Counted from the stretch's first letter, positions 12,798 through 25,880 are shown. The stretch is 64,000 bases of DNA from Gnetum montanum (GCA_015680685.1 MNCI01035196.1:118681-182680); one strand, 5' to 3'. Notes: generated by a model from the sequence alone, not told the origin. Translations and numbers: made by a program.

Positions 12798-12944
12798 TTG
12801 TGTCCTAAATATCATCATTTTTTATAATGTGTTGATTCGTACAATCAAGCGCTCCATTTTTTATTAAGTTAGTTAGTCTATTTTGTTTAAGAAAGTTAGT
12901 GAATAATCCCATTGTAAAAGAACTCAAGGAAAAGTTTTCATTCA

Positions 12945-12956
12945 GTCCTAGGGGTA
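12945..12956 (+). other. Polypurine tract of A
   Basis: GTCCTAGGGGTA immediately precedes the TGATGAG start of the 3' LTR. The equivalents are TTGTGGGGGTA in B and TGTGGGGGTA in D. This is the plus-strand primer site of reverse transcription, slightly decayed here. Confidence 0.6.
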
Positions 12957-13854
12957 TGATGAGTTGTAATTTGATTGGCTATGTTGATGAGGCCTTGTCA
13001 ACTGGGCCTCATCAAAGAGGCCTCGTTGATACAACGTATCATGCATCAATAAGGCCCCATCGATGTAGTGTCTGTATTTGGCTATAAATATGCATCCACC
13101 AATTGCATTTATCATAACAAATATTTTTTATTAGTGAAGCTATTACAATTTTTTCATTTAAGAGTTATAATTTTTCTCTTGAGTGCTCGTAGTAGGAATA
13201 ATTGAGTATAGGGATCTTTATTCAAGAATTGTTGTACCTAAGCATGAAAATGTGTGTGAAAATAAAGAAGATATTTCTGATAAATCTTGTAGCATTCTGG
13301 ATAGATTAAATATTTTAATTATGAATTTAATGTTTTAAATTATTTATTTAATCTTTTATTTACTAAATATTTCCAATAATTAAGTGAATGAAGCAATTAA
13401 GCAACGTAGATTAAACACATAAGTATGACCACTTCGAGTGTAACATGTATTTGCTTAGTAATCCTAGTAGTGTTATTACTTAGTATGCCCAATAGCATAG
13501 CACTTAGTCACCCAGCAATGAATACATGGGTTTGGGATGTGTATGGAAAGTGGAACTAGATACTTATGTTAGGACTAATTAGACATTAGTTAATTAGTTA
13601 AGTTAAATTAGTCATCCCAATTACTTTATTTCTCTTTAAGCACCAAAACCATAAAAATACAAAATGATAAAAATTAGATGCCTAAATTACACTTAACCAT
13701 ACCAATGTATGTCATAAGTGTAATTGGGTAGATAATGATTAACCTTAAGGCAAGATTCACTTCCTAGAAGACTAGTCCATAGAATTCGACTAGATTGTGT
13801 GTGAACGCTTTTTGATTTGTATGGTTGGGCATAGGGGTACCTCACCAATCATCA
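12957..13854 (+). mobile_element. 3' LTR of element A
   Basis: It is 898 bp, TGATGAG to AATCATCA. The U3 has repeated ATGAGGCC/GTTGATG words. The TATA box is at 13083-13089 (TATAAAT). The R/U5 part is shared with B. It aligns over its full length to both LTRs of B in inverse orientation. DNA right of 13854 belongs to element C, which gives the insertion boundary. The partner duplication lies outside the window. Confidence 0.85.
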
Positions 13855-14140
13855 CTCGCCTAGTCACAACAATGAAAATATCCAAGAAAAACTAGTGGCA
13901 AGCCTTCATAGAATTTCAAATTGTTAGAAATAATTTCCATGAGTAGTGAAGCAGTACCCAAAACATAGGATCGAAAGTATGCCATATAGAGTAGTCAAGG
14001 AACGTACAATATAAAATTATGCTAAAGGATAAATATATTATGTTTAATCTTTCCATATTTATTATCTATAACCTTAATGCAAGTAATTTTTTGTTGATTA
14101 AAAACTGGCTAATCACTTACAATTAGAAAACTAAGTCCTT
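13855..14140 (+). other. Element C, non-coding or unreadable part
   Basis: This segment lies between the end of A and the first readable pol of C. No motif was recognised. It is probably decayed gag or protease DNA of C. Confidence 0.35.
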
Positions 14141-14149
14141 AATAAAGAG

Positions 14150-15160
14150 CTAGTAGTTATTACTATGGGTGGTGTTATCAATGTCAATTATGTTTGTATA
14201 TCTATATTCATTACACTTTGTAAACTTCCTTGGTTCAATGAATTTCACATCATAAGATTTCATGACTACAATATTATCATGGGTATGGATTGACTGTCTT
14301 ATTTTGATTATAGGTTGAATTATTATCATAAGACACTCTTCTTGCAAGAAATTTGTGATGTACATGTAACTGTGCACATGAAGCCTCATTTAGTTAAGTT
14401 GGAAGTAATCTCATTCAAATATTTCCATTAATTATTTTGAAAAGACCATATTTTTTATTTCTATTAGTAAGTTCAATAAAAGAGATATTAACTAAATCCC
14501 TCTAATTCATGAGTTCCTATATGTACTTTACTCAAAGTTACCCAATTTACCTTCCAAATATAATGTTCATTTTGGGATTGATCTCAAGATGAATGTGAAG
14601 ACCACCTCTAAGGCACCACATAGGATGTCCCTTTTTAATATAGTAGAATTAAATATCCAAATTCAAAAATTTTCTTAATAAAGGATTAGTTCATCCTAGT
14701 GTATCTCCATGAAGTAATCCCATTCTCTTTGTTAAGAAGGATGCTAGTCTAAGATTGTGCATTGACTATTATCAGCTCAACCAAGTGATGGTAAGAAATA
14801 AGTACTTCTTACTATGTGTCAATGATCTATTTGACTAATTGTAGAAGATACAGGTATTCTTCAAGATCAATCTTAAATTTGGATACAATCAGGTATGGAT
14901 TAGATAGAAGGATTTCTCTAATATAGCATTTGGGACATGATATAAACATTATAAGTTTTTGGTTATGCCATTTGAACTTACTAATGCACGTGCATTATTC
15001 ATGAATCTCATGAATATTCTTATGAGATGATACCTATATTAGTTTATAATTATTTTTATTAATGATATATTAGTATCTTCTCTATTAAAGAAGTTAAATA
15101 AGTAGCATCTTAGAACCATGCTACACATCCTTTGAAGGCATTAGTTTATTGCCTAATTTT
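14150..15160 (+). pseudogene. Protease end and RT of chromovirus-like C
   Basis: NIIMGMDWLS at about 14268-14300 corresponds to the ILGMDWL end of chromoviral protease. RT follows: SKAPHRMS near 14605, GLVHPSVSP near 14685, [24 protein letters not shown] at about 14715-14790, and the palm motif FIIIFINDILVS at about 15045-15078. The first active-site Asp is now Asn (AAT, 15061-15063). LPxN and F-P motifs are partly lost. The pattern fits Del/Tekay-type chromoviruses. Many stops make it non-functional. Confidence 0.8.
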
Positions 15161-15399
15161 CAAAGTGTTCTCTTTGGAAGGAAGAGATCCAATGCCTTGT
15201 TCACATGATGTCAGTAATAGGTGTAATAATGGATCTTACTAAGATCATGATCATCCATGATTAACCAATTCCTAGGAATATGGACAATGTGTGTATTTTC
15301 CTTGGCTCACATGGATACTGTCCAAGGTTTATTAAGAAATTCATTCTCATCATTCACTTTTAATAAAGATATTATAGAATGAGATTAAGTTCTGATGGG

Positions 15400-15950
15400 A
15401 TTCATCTTATTTGGTATCATTCTATTTTTGAAAAGGAGATTGATCCCTATACCCAACTTGATCTCTTCTTTAAGGAAATCTTTTGAAGTATGCACTAATG
15501 TTTCTGGTCAAGGGTTTGGATGTGCTTTCATGTAAGAGAATAAGGTCATGATATATGCATATAGATAGTTGAAGCCTTGTAAGAACTATTATCCAACACA
15601 TGATCTTGATCTAGATGTTGTGATGTTGATACTTCACATATATTATTCTTATCTCTATAAAGAGAAGGTAATGATTTTTGCAAACCATAAAGGTTTTTAG
15701 TACCTTATAAATCATCCTTAGTTAAACTTATATTAATGGAGGTGAGTGGAGTTGCTATCTAACTTAAACTTTAGCATCTAGTACTACTTAGATAGAAGCA
15801 ATATGATTTTGAATGTCTTCCATTGTGTAGCTTGGAAAACTACTTAGCCTTTTGATTGAATTTGATGTGTTGAAGTAGCTTCTATTAAAGCTAGTGTATA
15901 ATCCAAACTTTGTTCTAGCATTAATACAAGAAGCAAAAGACATAAAATCA
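15400..15950 (+). pseudogene. RNase H region of C
   Basis: GQGFGCAFM, the LKPCKNYYPTHDLDLDVVML segment (about 15570-15630) and FANHKGF (about 15680) match the typical gypsy RNase H series (GLGCVLMQ, NYPTHDLELAAVV, TDHKSL). The frame then runs into a segment with NPNFVLALIQEAKD (about 15900-15945), the pre-integrase linker. Frameshifts and stops are frequent. Confidence 0.75.
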
Positions 15951-17045
15951 TTTTATCTTTTACATTTACTACATTACAAACATGATTTTTTTATCATGTA
16001 TAAATTTATGGATGAATGTGCTTAATTTTAATCCTAAATCATCCTTATTTTTTTATGAATCTATGCATTTTCTCTTTAGGTAATGTTTTTTTTCATGCCT
16101 TCTAGTATCATCCCAATCATTTTTTTATATTTCAAGGCCATATCAAGTTACAATATTTTTTTCAATCATAAATATTATGCACAAATTTTTCAACTCTCGA
16201 TCATTTCATGTCCCTTCATCTTCTTTCATTCATGTTATTCAAACTCTATTTAATTTTCTACAATTCACATTACTATGCCTACTAATCATCATCTCTCATC
16301 AATACTATCAAGAAATATTTAAGATATACAATCACTATTTCTACATATAAATAATTAGATTTAAAATTCTTAATCAAATTAGTTTCAATCAGTATGGATT
16401 TACAATCCTTGAAAGTTCAACAATTATATGATTTATATCATCATAATTTGAATTAAATTTAATTCAAGGAAGCTTTATCATTATTCCAAACTAATCATCT
16501 AACTTTATATAATGTTAAAAATTAAATTTACAATAATATTTCATTTAAAAAACCATTAAATTAAGGTTTTTCTACTTAACATAACCTATACATAATTCAT
16601 GGTATTTTTAGATTTTAAACCACAATTGTTTGTTAGTTGCTGATATTTCTAGAATTAAACCAAAATTTCATCACCACTTGTGGTTGCAAAATTCATTAGA
16701 AATAATCAACCACAACTCATGACCTTAAGAAGCTAAGATAACTATACCATAACTAGTAGTATTATCATGGTACACTCATGAAACCTCCATAACCTTATTT
16801 TTGTAGGTTTTATTAGCCAAACAATCATGGGACCCTCATGTTTCACTATGGTATCCTAAATTTCTAATTTTTCTCTATTTCTAGTGATCATAACCTATTG
16901 ATTGTTTATGGTTAGAAAATCATAACTCATGTTATAATAACACAACTTATGAAGAATAATTTTTTTCAAATTTTCATTGATTTTATTTGAACTCTTCAAT
17001 CCAAGACAACAGTAAACATAATCACAAATTTCTACAAATTGAAGA
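15950..17045. other. AT-rich 1.1 kb insertion inside C pol
   Basis: The segment separates the pre-integrase linker from the integrase N-domain of C, where chromoviruses normally have no such length. It is very AT-rich, with no reading frame. Words such as ACCACAA, CATAACTCATG and CACAACT recur irregularly. I could not find terminal inverted repeats or a target duplication. A small non-autonomous transposon is possible. Confidence 0.4.
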
Positions 17046-17059
17046 GGAGTACCAACAAA

Positions 17060-18380
17060 ATCCTTGGTGTGCATAGTTGAGGCAAGCTAATGAGATCATG
17101 GTGGACATGGAATTTCATGGATTACTTTATTACAAAGGTTAGATTTGTATGCCTAAGTCCTTGTCATAGCAGTTTATAGAGGATGCTCATTTAAAAAAGT
17201 TCTAAATGAATCTTGTTAGCAAGAAGATATATCAATTTTATAGAAAAAGAATTATTGATATGGTTTGAAGAAGAAATTAAGAGAGTTCATGGGCAAGTGA
17301 TTATTCTATCAATATTTTAATATTAACGATCATTTATTAGGTGGTTATCTCTACCCTTACTCCATTCCAAAATGAAAGTGGAAAGTAATAATCATGAACT
17401 TCATTACTAGTTTACCTTGCACATGGAGTGGAAATCATGCTATTTTGGTGATTGTGAACTTATTGAATTAATCTAATGACCTCTTAACATTAAAGAATAC
17501 CACAAGTTTAGAGGATGTAGCTTATTTATTTTTGGAAATTATCATGTAGCTACATGGTATCCTAGTTAAGATTTTTGTTGACCAAGATGCCATGTTTATC
17601 TCTTGCTTTTAACATGTATTCTAGAAAATGTTAGGGACAAGGTTAAATTGAGTTTACTATATCATCCTCACTTGGATGAATAGGTGGAGAAGGTAAACCC
17701 AATGTTTGAAGACATGCTTTAAACATGTGCACTTTAGTTCTCTACTAGTTATGATAATTTGTTGCCATTAATAGAATTTATCTACAATAATAACTATTAG
17801 GAAAGACTATGGGTAATACCATATTTAGTACTATACAAGAGGCAATAGATAATTCCTATTTACTAGAATTAAATTTATGATCATTAGAAAATGAGCACTA
17901 ACATGGTCATACAAACCACAAAGCAAGTTAAGACTATTTAAGATCAGTTGAAGGCACTCTAAGATTGTTAGGTTTTCTACACCAATCATAGAAATAGGCT
18001 ACTAGCTTTTGTTGTGAGCAATAGAATGTTTGTTTATGCCTATTATTTGAAGGAATTAATATTCTTCAAAAGGAAGGGCAAGCTTTCTCTAATGTTCATG
18101 GTTTCTCTTAAGGTGTTGAAGCATAATAGTAATGTCACATATCAACTCAATTTTCCACCTTCACTTTCTAACATCCATAATGTGTTTCAAGTATTAATGT
18201 TATGAAAGTATTTTCATAAGAATAGTTACATGGTATATTTTTTTAAGACTTAGCTTTAGAAAAATTCTTCCTACATAGAGTGACCAATTCAAATCGCAAA
18301 TTGGATAGACTGTAGGTTATAAAGTAAGACAACACCTACTATGGAGTCATTATAGTTCTCAAGATGTGCATAATAAGTTA
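17060..18380 (+). pseudogene. Integrase and GPY/F end of C
   Basis: The N-domain starts near 17080 (GLLYYKG, FIEDAH). Core remnants appear at 17580-17870 (DQDAMFIS, LDE-rich stretch aligned to YHPQTDGQTE, now much decayed). The C-terminal domain is well preserved at 18014-18210: FFKRKGKLSLMFMVSLKVLK, then YQLNFPPSLSNIHNVFQVLML. This matches the chromoviral FGKRGKLSPRFIGPFEIL ... LALPPxLxxVHxVFHVSML pattern. The tail to about 18370 matches the region after pol. It is inactive. Confidence 0.8.
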
Positions 18381-18726
18381 GTATTGATTACTTTGTTTTT
18401 AACAACTTTCTGCATTTTTTTATATGTGATTTATGTGGATGCTTTCGAGGGATGGATTCATGTGTCATGTACTAGAGTATTGATATTTTAGTTATGCTTT
18501 TAATTTTCATTTATATTATGATGTTGTATGCCTATGCACTGACCTTATTAAATGAGTGATAGATGCCATGGATGTTGACTGATGGTTGAGGAGTATCACT
18601 TCAACATGTATATATGTGTTTGGTGTTATTCTTTGTTTTTATTATGTATTTTCATGATTAGATTTTATTAGTAGATAGTATACTTATATATATTTCATGT
18701 TTAATTTATTATAATGTTATTGTATA
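18381..18726 (+). other. 3' untranslated part of C up to B insertion
   Basis: No frame is visible. The last five bases (18722-18726, GTATA) are the left copy of the target duplication of element B. The C-side sequence should resume after 31839. Confidence 0.55.
18722..18726. repeat. Target site duplication of B, left copy
   Basis: GTATA here is identical to 31835-31839 on the other side of B. Five base pairs is the usual Ty3/gypsy duplication length. Confidence 0.8.
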
Positions 18727-19626
18727 TGATGAGTGACAATGTACTCTTATGCCCAACCATATGATTCACAAAGCATTCACATGCAATCTGGTCGAATTCT
18801 ATGGACTTTATCATTTTTGGTGCACTAGCCTTCTAGGAAGTGAATCTTTCCTTAAGGGTTATCATTGTCTTCCAAATTAGACTTATGATGTACACTAGTA
18901 TGGTTAATCGTAATTGAGGCATCTAATTTTTATCATTTTGTATTTTATGGTTTTGGTTCTTAAAGAGAAATAAAGTAATTGGATTGGCCAATTTAACTTA
19001 ACTAATTAACTAGTGTCCAACTAGTCTTAACATAAGCATTTGATCCCACTTTCAATACACATTCTAAACCCACATATCCATTGTTGGGTGACCAATCGCT
19101 ACACTACTGGGTGTACCAAGTAATAACATTTTTGGGATTACCAAGCAAATACATGCTATGCTCGAAGTGGTCATACTTATGTGTTTAATCTACCTTGCTT
19201 AATTGCTTCATGCACTTAATTACTAGAAACATTAAATAAATAATTTAAAACATTAAATACATAAATAAAATATTTAATCTATCTAGAATGCTACAAGGTT
19301 TATCAAAAAGCTCATCTTTATTACTGCACACACTATCATGCTCAAGTACAACAATGCTCGAATAAAGATCTATACACTTAATGACTCCTATTGTAAGCAC
19401 TCAAGAGAAAAATTCTAACTCTCAAATAAACAAACTGTAAGAGCTTTATTGCTAAAAAATCTCCATTTCCATAAATGTGGCTTATGGACATGTATTTATA
19501 ATTGAATACAAACACTACATCAACAAGGCCTTGTTGATGCATGGTACAATGCATCTACAATGCCCAGTTGATGAGGCTGTGTCAATGAGGCCTCATCGAT
19601 GCAACCAACTAAACTACAACTCATCA
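18727..19626 (-). mobile_element. 3' LTR of B
   Basis: It is 900 bp. On the minus strand it starts TGATGAG at 19626 and ends CACTCATCA at 18727. The TATA box lies at 19493-19500 (TATTTATA on plus). The U3 has TGATGAGGCC-type repeats (about 19510-19605). It is homologous along its length to 30956-31834 and, inverted, to 12957-13854. Confidence 0.85.
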
Positions 19627-19637
19627 TACCCCCACAA
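19627..19637 (-). other. Polypurine tract of B
   Basis: The minus strand reads TTGTGGGGGTA directly before the 3' LTR. It is the best preserved tract of the family. Confidence 0.65.
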
Positions 19638-19804
19638 CGAAATGAAAGCTCATGCTAAGTTCTTTTACAAAATTTAGAAGGTATGGGATTATTGATTGAC
19701 TTTTCTCAAACAAAACAAATTAACTAACTTGACAAGAAATGGAGTGCCTACGTGTATGGATCAACACATTACAAAAAATGATAGTGTTCAGGACACAAAA
19801 TTGA

Positions 19805-22715
19805 AAACCATGACATCACTATTCAAAATTTCATATCACATTCCTTGATGGCATGAAGTTTTATGGAGAAGATCAAACTATCCTAGGTAGTGGTGTCTCT
19901 TGAGATTCTAAGGAAACTTCATTGGATTCACACATGGGTGGTGGTTGAGATGGCTATGACTATCCTATTGCTACTACCACTTTTTGTGGGAGGTGAAAAG
20001 CATCCAAAAGTGCTTTTATTTTCTCCTTATTACTTTTTGAATTATGCACTATCCATGTAGCTTCCTCGATGTGCATTAGAACAAGCACATCCCAAGAATA
20101 CATTATTTCTAAAAATAGCTTCTTTGCATTGATAAACTAGGTAGTGAACTATTTACATTCAATATTGAATGCTCTAACTATATCCTTCAACTCCTGGTAA
20201 TCATTCCTCCATTTGGCTAGGTTCTCAACAATTGATCATTGGTCTATGAATCATGCTTTGAGAAGTTCAAGTTTAGCATTTGCAATCTCAAGATTTTGCT
20301 TGATGTCTTTGTGGTGCTTGAACTCTACCTTGTATAACAAATATGAGATAGCCACTTGTTTCTCCAACTCTAACTACAACTACCTAGCAGTTAGCATTAC
20401 TAGGTTTACATAATGGAGATTGGCCAACTCCAACTCCATATATTTTGTCATTTTTTCTATTTGGAACTCCTTCAGTCAAATATCCACTTTCCTATAGGCA
20501 TCAATCCCATCAATGATGGGTTTCTAGGCTTCTCTTCCTTGTTGGAGTGGTTGGAGGGCTTCATTTATTTTTTCCTTTGTCATTTGGATATGTTTTTCAT
20601 CAACTTCTTTCTACAATCCAACCTAGTCTCTGTAGTAATTCTTCACTTTTTGAACTTAAGAGCCTAATTCTTCTAGGCGATGACCTTGATGGTAGAATTC
20701 TGGCACAATGCATAGACTTCCTCCATTGACAAATTTTGATTCTATATGGCCAATCTCCTTAATTTAGTATTCACCCTAGTAAGCTGCTCCTACTATTAAT
20801 GAATATATTCCTACATATATTCCTTCTTGGCATCAAAATTATGTAGGTGATGATTTTATGTGGTTAGAGTTTTGTTTTTCTAGTGCATTTGAACCCAAGT
20901 CCTCTTGAATTAAATACATCTTGGCTTTAGCTATGGACTGGTTGAAGATGGTCATTACTACCTCCAACTTAGCCTTCCTAAATTGTTCTTGAAGTTGTTG
21001 GAAAGCTTCATATCTTGTTACTATTGGACTAAGGATTACAAGATCAGTAAGGTGGGCACATAGTTTGGCAACCTCTATAGCCAAGCATTGATTTTGTGCC
21101 TAGGCTGTTTCGAGTTGCCCCTCCAAAATGGTGCACTTGGCCCATGCATCTAGTAGTTCTAACTAGGTTTCGGTGATGTTTTTCAAAAAATCAAAGATAT
21201 CCAAAATTGGTTACCTCATCTCTACCAATCGATCAAGTAATTATTTATGCTCGGCTATGTTTAACTTCCTGCTAATCATGCCTATGGACATATGCATGTC
21301 TTGAAGTATAAAGATGTCTAGTACAGATGTAGTGGATGCATTGAGTGCTTTAGCAACACAGTCAACAATAACTTTAGCTACTATTTCCTACCCTTAGTGA
21401 TGCATCACCAAGATAGTTGTCCCTTTGTCTTCCTATAAATGCATTGAGAAGATAGCAACATTCCCAGAGATTTTTGTGAATAAATGTTGTTGAGATAAAG
21501 ACATTATCACCTCTTGGACATTGGGATCTAACCTCGTAGGTAGCTACGTTCATTGGGTAGAGAAAATTTATCCACTTGTCTCCATCTAGGTAACCATTTA
21601 AGCCACCTCATTAAGGTGACTCATTACTGGTTGGTACATAGATGGGTTTATATCACTTGTCCCTGCATGTTGCTCTTGTTCACTCAAGTGCTATTATTCC
21701 ATTTTGCACAACTTCTCAATGGTTGTGTGGGCTTCTAGAATTATTTCTTGAGTGGGTAGTGATGGAAGCTACTTCTCTTCTTAGGTCATCATTGACATCT
21801 TATCTTTCATGATTTTAGACCATGAGACTAAAGGAGCATGCCTGATTATGTCATTAGAGTAGTAGATGATTCCTACCCTTTTGCAAAGTTTTCAAATGAG
21901 GCAAGGAAAGGGAAAGGTTTTCCTTCCACATTCATTTTCCTTGAAGCACTTCTCAATCTCCAAGTAGATGAGTTGTGGAAGGTTGATGGAAAATTTTTTT
22001 CTTAGAGTGGTGCATGCTCGAGTGAAGAAGGTGGTCACCTTGCTTGGCCTCACCATTGGATTTAGGTGATAGGTCATAATCTTGAAATAGATGCACTCTA
22101 CTAGTGTCAATGTGCCATACTCCTTACAATCAACTCCATAGCACCACTGAGTCTACTCCTTTTTGGCCTGAAGATCGAATTTCATCAATAACTCTACCAA
22201 TTGTGTCCCTATGTTAGGCAACACTATGCCTACTTGATCACTTTGGCTAAGTAGGATACTTGAATGTCCTTGATCTTGACTATCAACCCTAGCCTTTGAT
22301 TACTCCAAAAGAATATCTCTCCCATGTACCACTTCTTGCTAGATGTTATGCTTGGCCACATGGAAGAGGTTTGTAGTTGAGTCTTGACATCTGTTGAAGC
22401 TTTTCCTAGAATGGCCCAAAGTTGATCTCTTGAAGGAATGATCATTAAATTTCTTGGAACTTGATGATGATAAGGTAGGCTTGAGTCAAAGTGACTTTAA
22501 GCCATGGCATAAATCCAATCACTTCTCTTTGCTATGATTATTCAATGGACACTTCTTCTTTCAAGATCTATAAGATAGATTCCATTTTAGACTCCTCATG
22601 AAGGAGTCCTGTTGCATGGGTTTCCTCCAGTGATTCTTGGGTCTATTCTTGTTGGCCCCTTCCAAATTTAGGCTGCTTCTCTTATAGTTGAGAGGGTTCT
22701 CCTTCTTGTGGGCAT
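19805..22715 (-). pseudogene. ORF3, extra coiled-coil protein of B
   Basis: It is collinear with ORF3 of A. The N-terminal globular part lies at about 22715-21840 (SSMWPSITSSKKWYMGE near 22345; VRPSKVTTFFTRA and FSINLPQLIYLEIEK at about 22050-21950). The Lys/Glu/Gln-rich coiled-coil part is at about 21650-20150, with an open piece at 20839-21084 holding ILSPIVTRYEAFQQLQEQF and LEVVMTIFNQ. The C-terminus is Pro-rich near 19900. Stops and shifts are scattered and mostly differ from those in A, so the two copies decayed independently from one coding ancestor. Function is unknown. It stands where Athila-type env-like ORFs stand, but I see no clear membrane span. Confidence 0.65.
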
Positions 22716-22719
22716 CTCA

Positions 22720-24690
22720 ATTTTGGTGCCATTTATAATCACAATGAGAACCTGGGTTAGCAATCATTGTGTAACATGAAGCAATTGGATACCTTTATCT
22801 CTTTAAGATAGTTACACTTGCCTAAGTTGTAATTATGGCTAATTTAATTACACTAATCATTATTTTACTTGTGTATTATCATTAATAAACCATCCTAGAG
22901 TTTGTTGAAAGGGTTAATTATTGAAAAAGTTTATGTTTATATGTTGTTAAGGTTATTAATCCCTTGGGGGAGTTAGAAAAAATTTCAAAAATTTTTATCA
23001 AGGCCCACATGATAAAGAGCTTACCTCTAGTAAGTGTAGGGTCGAAGAACAGAGTGATTTGGATAAACGATTAAGATGTTAAGGGCTCTAGAAGGTTTTG
23101 GGCTCTGAAAAATTGCAAAAAACTCCCTATGTGTTATCCATTGTGTTGATGAGACCCTGTCAATGAGGCCTCATTGACATGGTCAACTATGTTGATGAGG
23201 CCTTGTTGATGCAACTATTGACTATCATAGATGCCTATTGACTTTAGTCAAACATGGAAAATACAAAGAGTTTTTGAATGAAATTGGGATCAAATGAAAG
23301 CTCAAAAGGCCAAGAATAGTATGATATCATGAGAAGAGGGTGTTGGAGCTCATAAATTTATAAAAATTAAGAAAATATGATTCAAAAGATGAATGAAATA
23401 AAAGGTTAAGGAGCACTGAGCATAGCAAATGCCAAAGGTAAGGAATCTTAACTAATCAGGCCAAGAGCTATGCAAGTGGGTCCTCCCCACAGTGGGTTCA
23501 TACCCTTGTTGTCCTAGCATAACCTCAATAAAGAGTTCATGAATCCCATAGTCAATTTAATGATCATGAAAATTTAAGGACCAACCAGAAAGAATCTATT
23601 TAAGAATTGAAACAAATTAGACCAACATATAGAGCATAACATAGAACCTATAAGTGAGATGAGTTATGGCAGCATGGATGGATGAAAAAGAAGGTGGAAT
23701 GAAATTCCAAATTGAGGTCATAAGAAGCCCCTTGTGGATGTTGTATTGAAAATTACCTAAGAAGATCTATCCTCGATCTAGACCAAAACTAGCTACTTTT
23801 AGTGACTTCACATCACCATTCTAAGACCAATCTACCCACAAAAGACACAAGAATGCTTCCATAAAACAACCACCATTACATAAGGAGAAGAAAAGATAGA
23901 AGTAGGAAGTGAGAGAGGGCCTTAGTTTGAGTGGACTTTCAAGCATAGGTGCATATATTTCTAGTCCCATAACTAGTGCTTGTAGTTTATTTATTTTTCC
24001 AAGGGATGTGCTTTGAATTTCCATTGTTTTTGTTTTTCTAAACTTTTGGATAAAATCCATTCCATGCAAAGACTTTATTTGACTTCCTATTAGTGGTTGG
24101 AATGGAATAGTAAGAAGTTCATGAAAAACACTCAAGCACTCAAGCAAGTAGAAGAGTACAAAGATTATTAAGTCCCCTTGAAGTCACACCCTTTACAAGC
24201 CCTTGAATCTTTCCTAATTTCAAAACTACCAAGGTCACCAATTGATTAAAAGTTTCTTTAATGGAAGGAACCTCAAATTCCTAGAACAAGAAAAATCATA
24301 GAGTTCATTAAATGGGTGGATGACATGGACTTAATCCCTGTTTCATGGAAAATAAACCATGTTAAAGTCATCAAACATTAGAATCCAAAAATAGAAACTA
24401 GACATCAATAATCACAACATCAAGCATAAATAATCATTAGTAAATAGTAGTAGCAACACTGTGTCTTGTGATAATAAACTAATTTTGTTAGCAAAATGAG
24501 GAAATATCACACATGAACAAAATAAAACAAAGTAAAATATAAAATATTCAAAAAAGGTTCAAAGGTACTAATGATGGTGTAAAATTATAAAAATTTGAAA
24601 ATCAAAATTTTTTAAAATAAATAATTTGTAAAATCAAAAACATGGAGAACAAAAAAGTAGAAAAAAATAGAGAAGCCATCTGGATTATTA
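22720..24690 (-). other. Post-pol spacer of B
   Basis: It is non-coding and collinear with 7745-9940 of A. It has a T-rich tract on the minus strand (about 24670-24480), GTGTGACTTCAAGGGGACTT near 24190-24170 and GTGGGGAGGACCCAC near 23495-23480. Confidence 0.55.
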
Positions 24691-24699
24691 GCATGTATG

Positions 24700-25880
24700 G
24701 CCATCTCCCCCATGACTGAGTTGGAAAGAGGAAATCCAAAAAATGGAACATGGTTATCCATTCGTCAAGGTGGTAGTTGCACTAGCCTATCTTGGCTCTG
24801 GGAAAAGTTTTACTTGTTGGATGTTGAACAACTACTTATTAATTGGGCTTTTATTCTTGTAGATTATCATGGATCTAGAGGAAAAGGTTTGATCAATTAT
24901 ATAAGCCTCCTCCCACAATGTTTGAAATTTTACCTTCTAAGGTACATGTGTGGGGTTTTAGTAGAGAACATTATCTCCTAGTTGAAGTTTTACCTTTTGT
25001 ATTCTTAAGTCATGATGTTTCTTACTGAATGCCTTATGGACCTCATTCTTGATCAATCTTTCTTTTTGTGCTAGACATAGGTCAAGATTTAGATCACAGG
25101 CTATTGAGAGTGTACAAAGCTCAAATTGAGTCATGAGTGTTGGGGGTTTTCTGTACACTAACTCATAGGAAGAATAACCAATAGGAAGTTTCCATGTTGA
25201 ATGATAAGCCTAGAAGACATCATTAAGTTTTGCAGTCCAATATTTCCTATATTTTCTAATAGTACATGTTAGTATTTTTTTGATCTCTAGGTTAGTTACC
25301 TCTACTTGACTGTTGGCTTAGGGGTGGTAGGTTGTTGTTAATTTATGTTCAACCTCCAAGAATTACATTAACTTTCTAAAAGTGGCACTTTTGAAATAAA
25401 TTCCATTATTAAAAATTAGTGAATGTGGCATCCCAAACCTATTTTCAATATTTTTTTGTATAAATCTAGTTGCAATGGACAATGTACAATCAGTAACGAC
25501 TACTGCTTCTTCCCATTTTGTGCAGTAGTCAACTACTACGATAATATATGCCTTTTCCTTGGACATGGATGTGATGGAATCCATGAAGTCAATGCCCCAT
25601 ATGTCAAAAGCTTTGAGTGGTTGAATCCATTGTTGAGGACCTTCCATGCAAGCAGTCATTCCCTTGTCTCGTTGACAATGTTCACAAGATTGGACAAACT
25701 AGTGGGCATCCCTAAAGATTGTAGGCTAATAGTACCCTACCATCATGATTTTTATGGCCATGCATCTCCCTACATAATGGCCTCCACAAGGCCCTTCGTA
25801 AGCATCCAAGAGTATGTGCAGTTGATCTTTATTAGGGACATACTAATGAATTAGGCCATCTGCACACACCTTATAGGTGT
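24700..25880 (-). pseudogene. Integrase of B
   Basis: The open piece 25363-25659 holds the first catalytic Asp (GIDFMDSI) and the core YCTKWEEA. The second catalytic position reads IFNNGIYF, so Asp has become Asn. The Glu motif (QVEVTN) lies near 25290. The zinc-binding domain is near 25860-25690. The C-terminal domain runs to about 24870. Loss of a catalytic Asp plus frameshifts make it dead. It is collinear with A integrase. Confidence 0.8.

Larger units (their letters stand above)
1892..13854 (+). mobile_element. Ty3/gypsy element A (5' part missing)
   Basis: The order on the plus strand is gag, protease, RT, RNase H, integrase, spacer, ORF3 and 3' LTR, with the same order and content as full-length element B. 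Retained motifs (VFMDDF, no second RNase H between the first RNase H and integrase) and the tRNA-Asp primer site of its relatives point to the Athila-like side of the Ty3/gypsy OTA branch. The 5' LTR and gag start lie left of the G insertion. Chromovirus C resumes at 13855, so A was inserted into C. The family assignment is inference from motifs. Confidence 0.85.

Noticed and set aside
24697-24981. 94-codon plus-strand frame and its counterpart at 7527-7754 on minus
   Set aside because: Both are antisense to the end of pol in B and A. The similarity follows from the homology of the two elements.
25423-25854. 143-codon plus-strand frame
   Set aside because: It lies antisense to the integrase of B, whose motifs (GIDFM, YCTKW, QVEVTN) are clear on the minus strand; a shadow frame.
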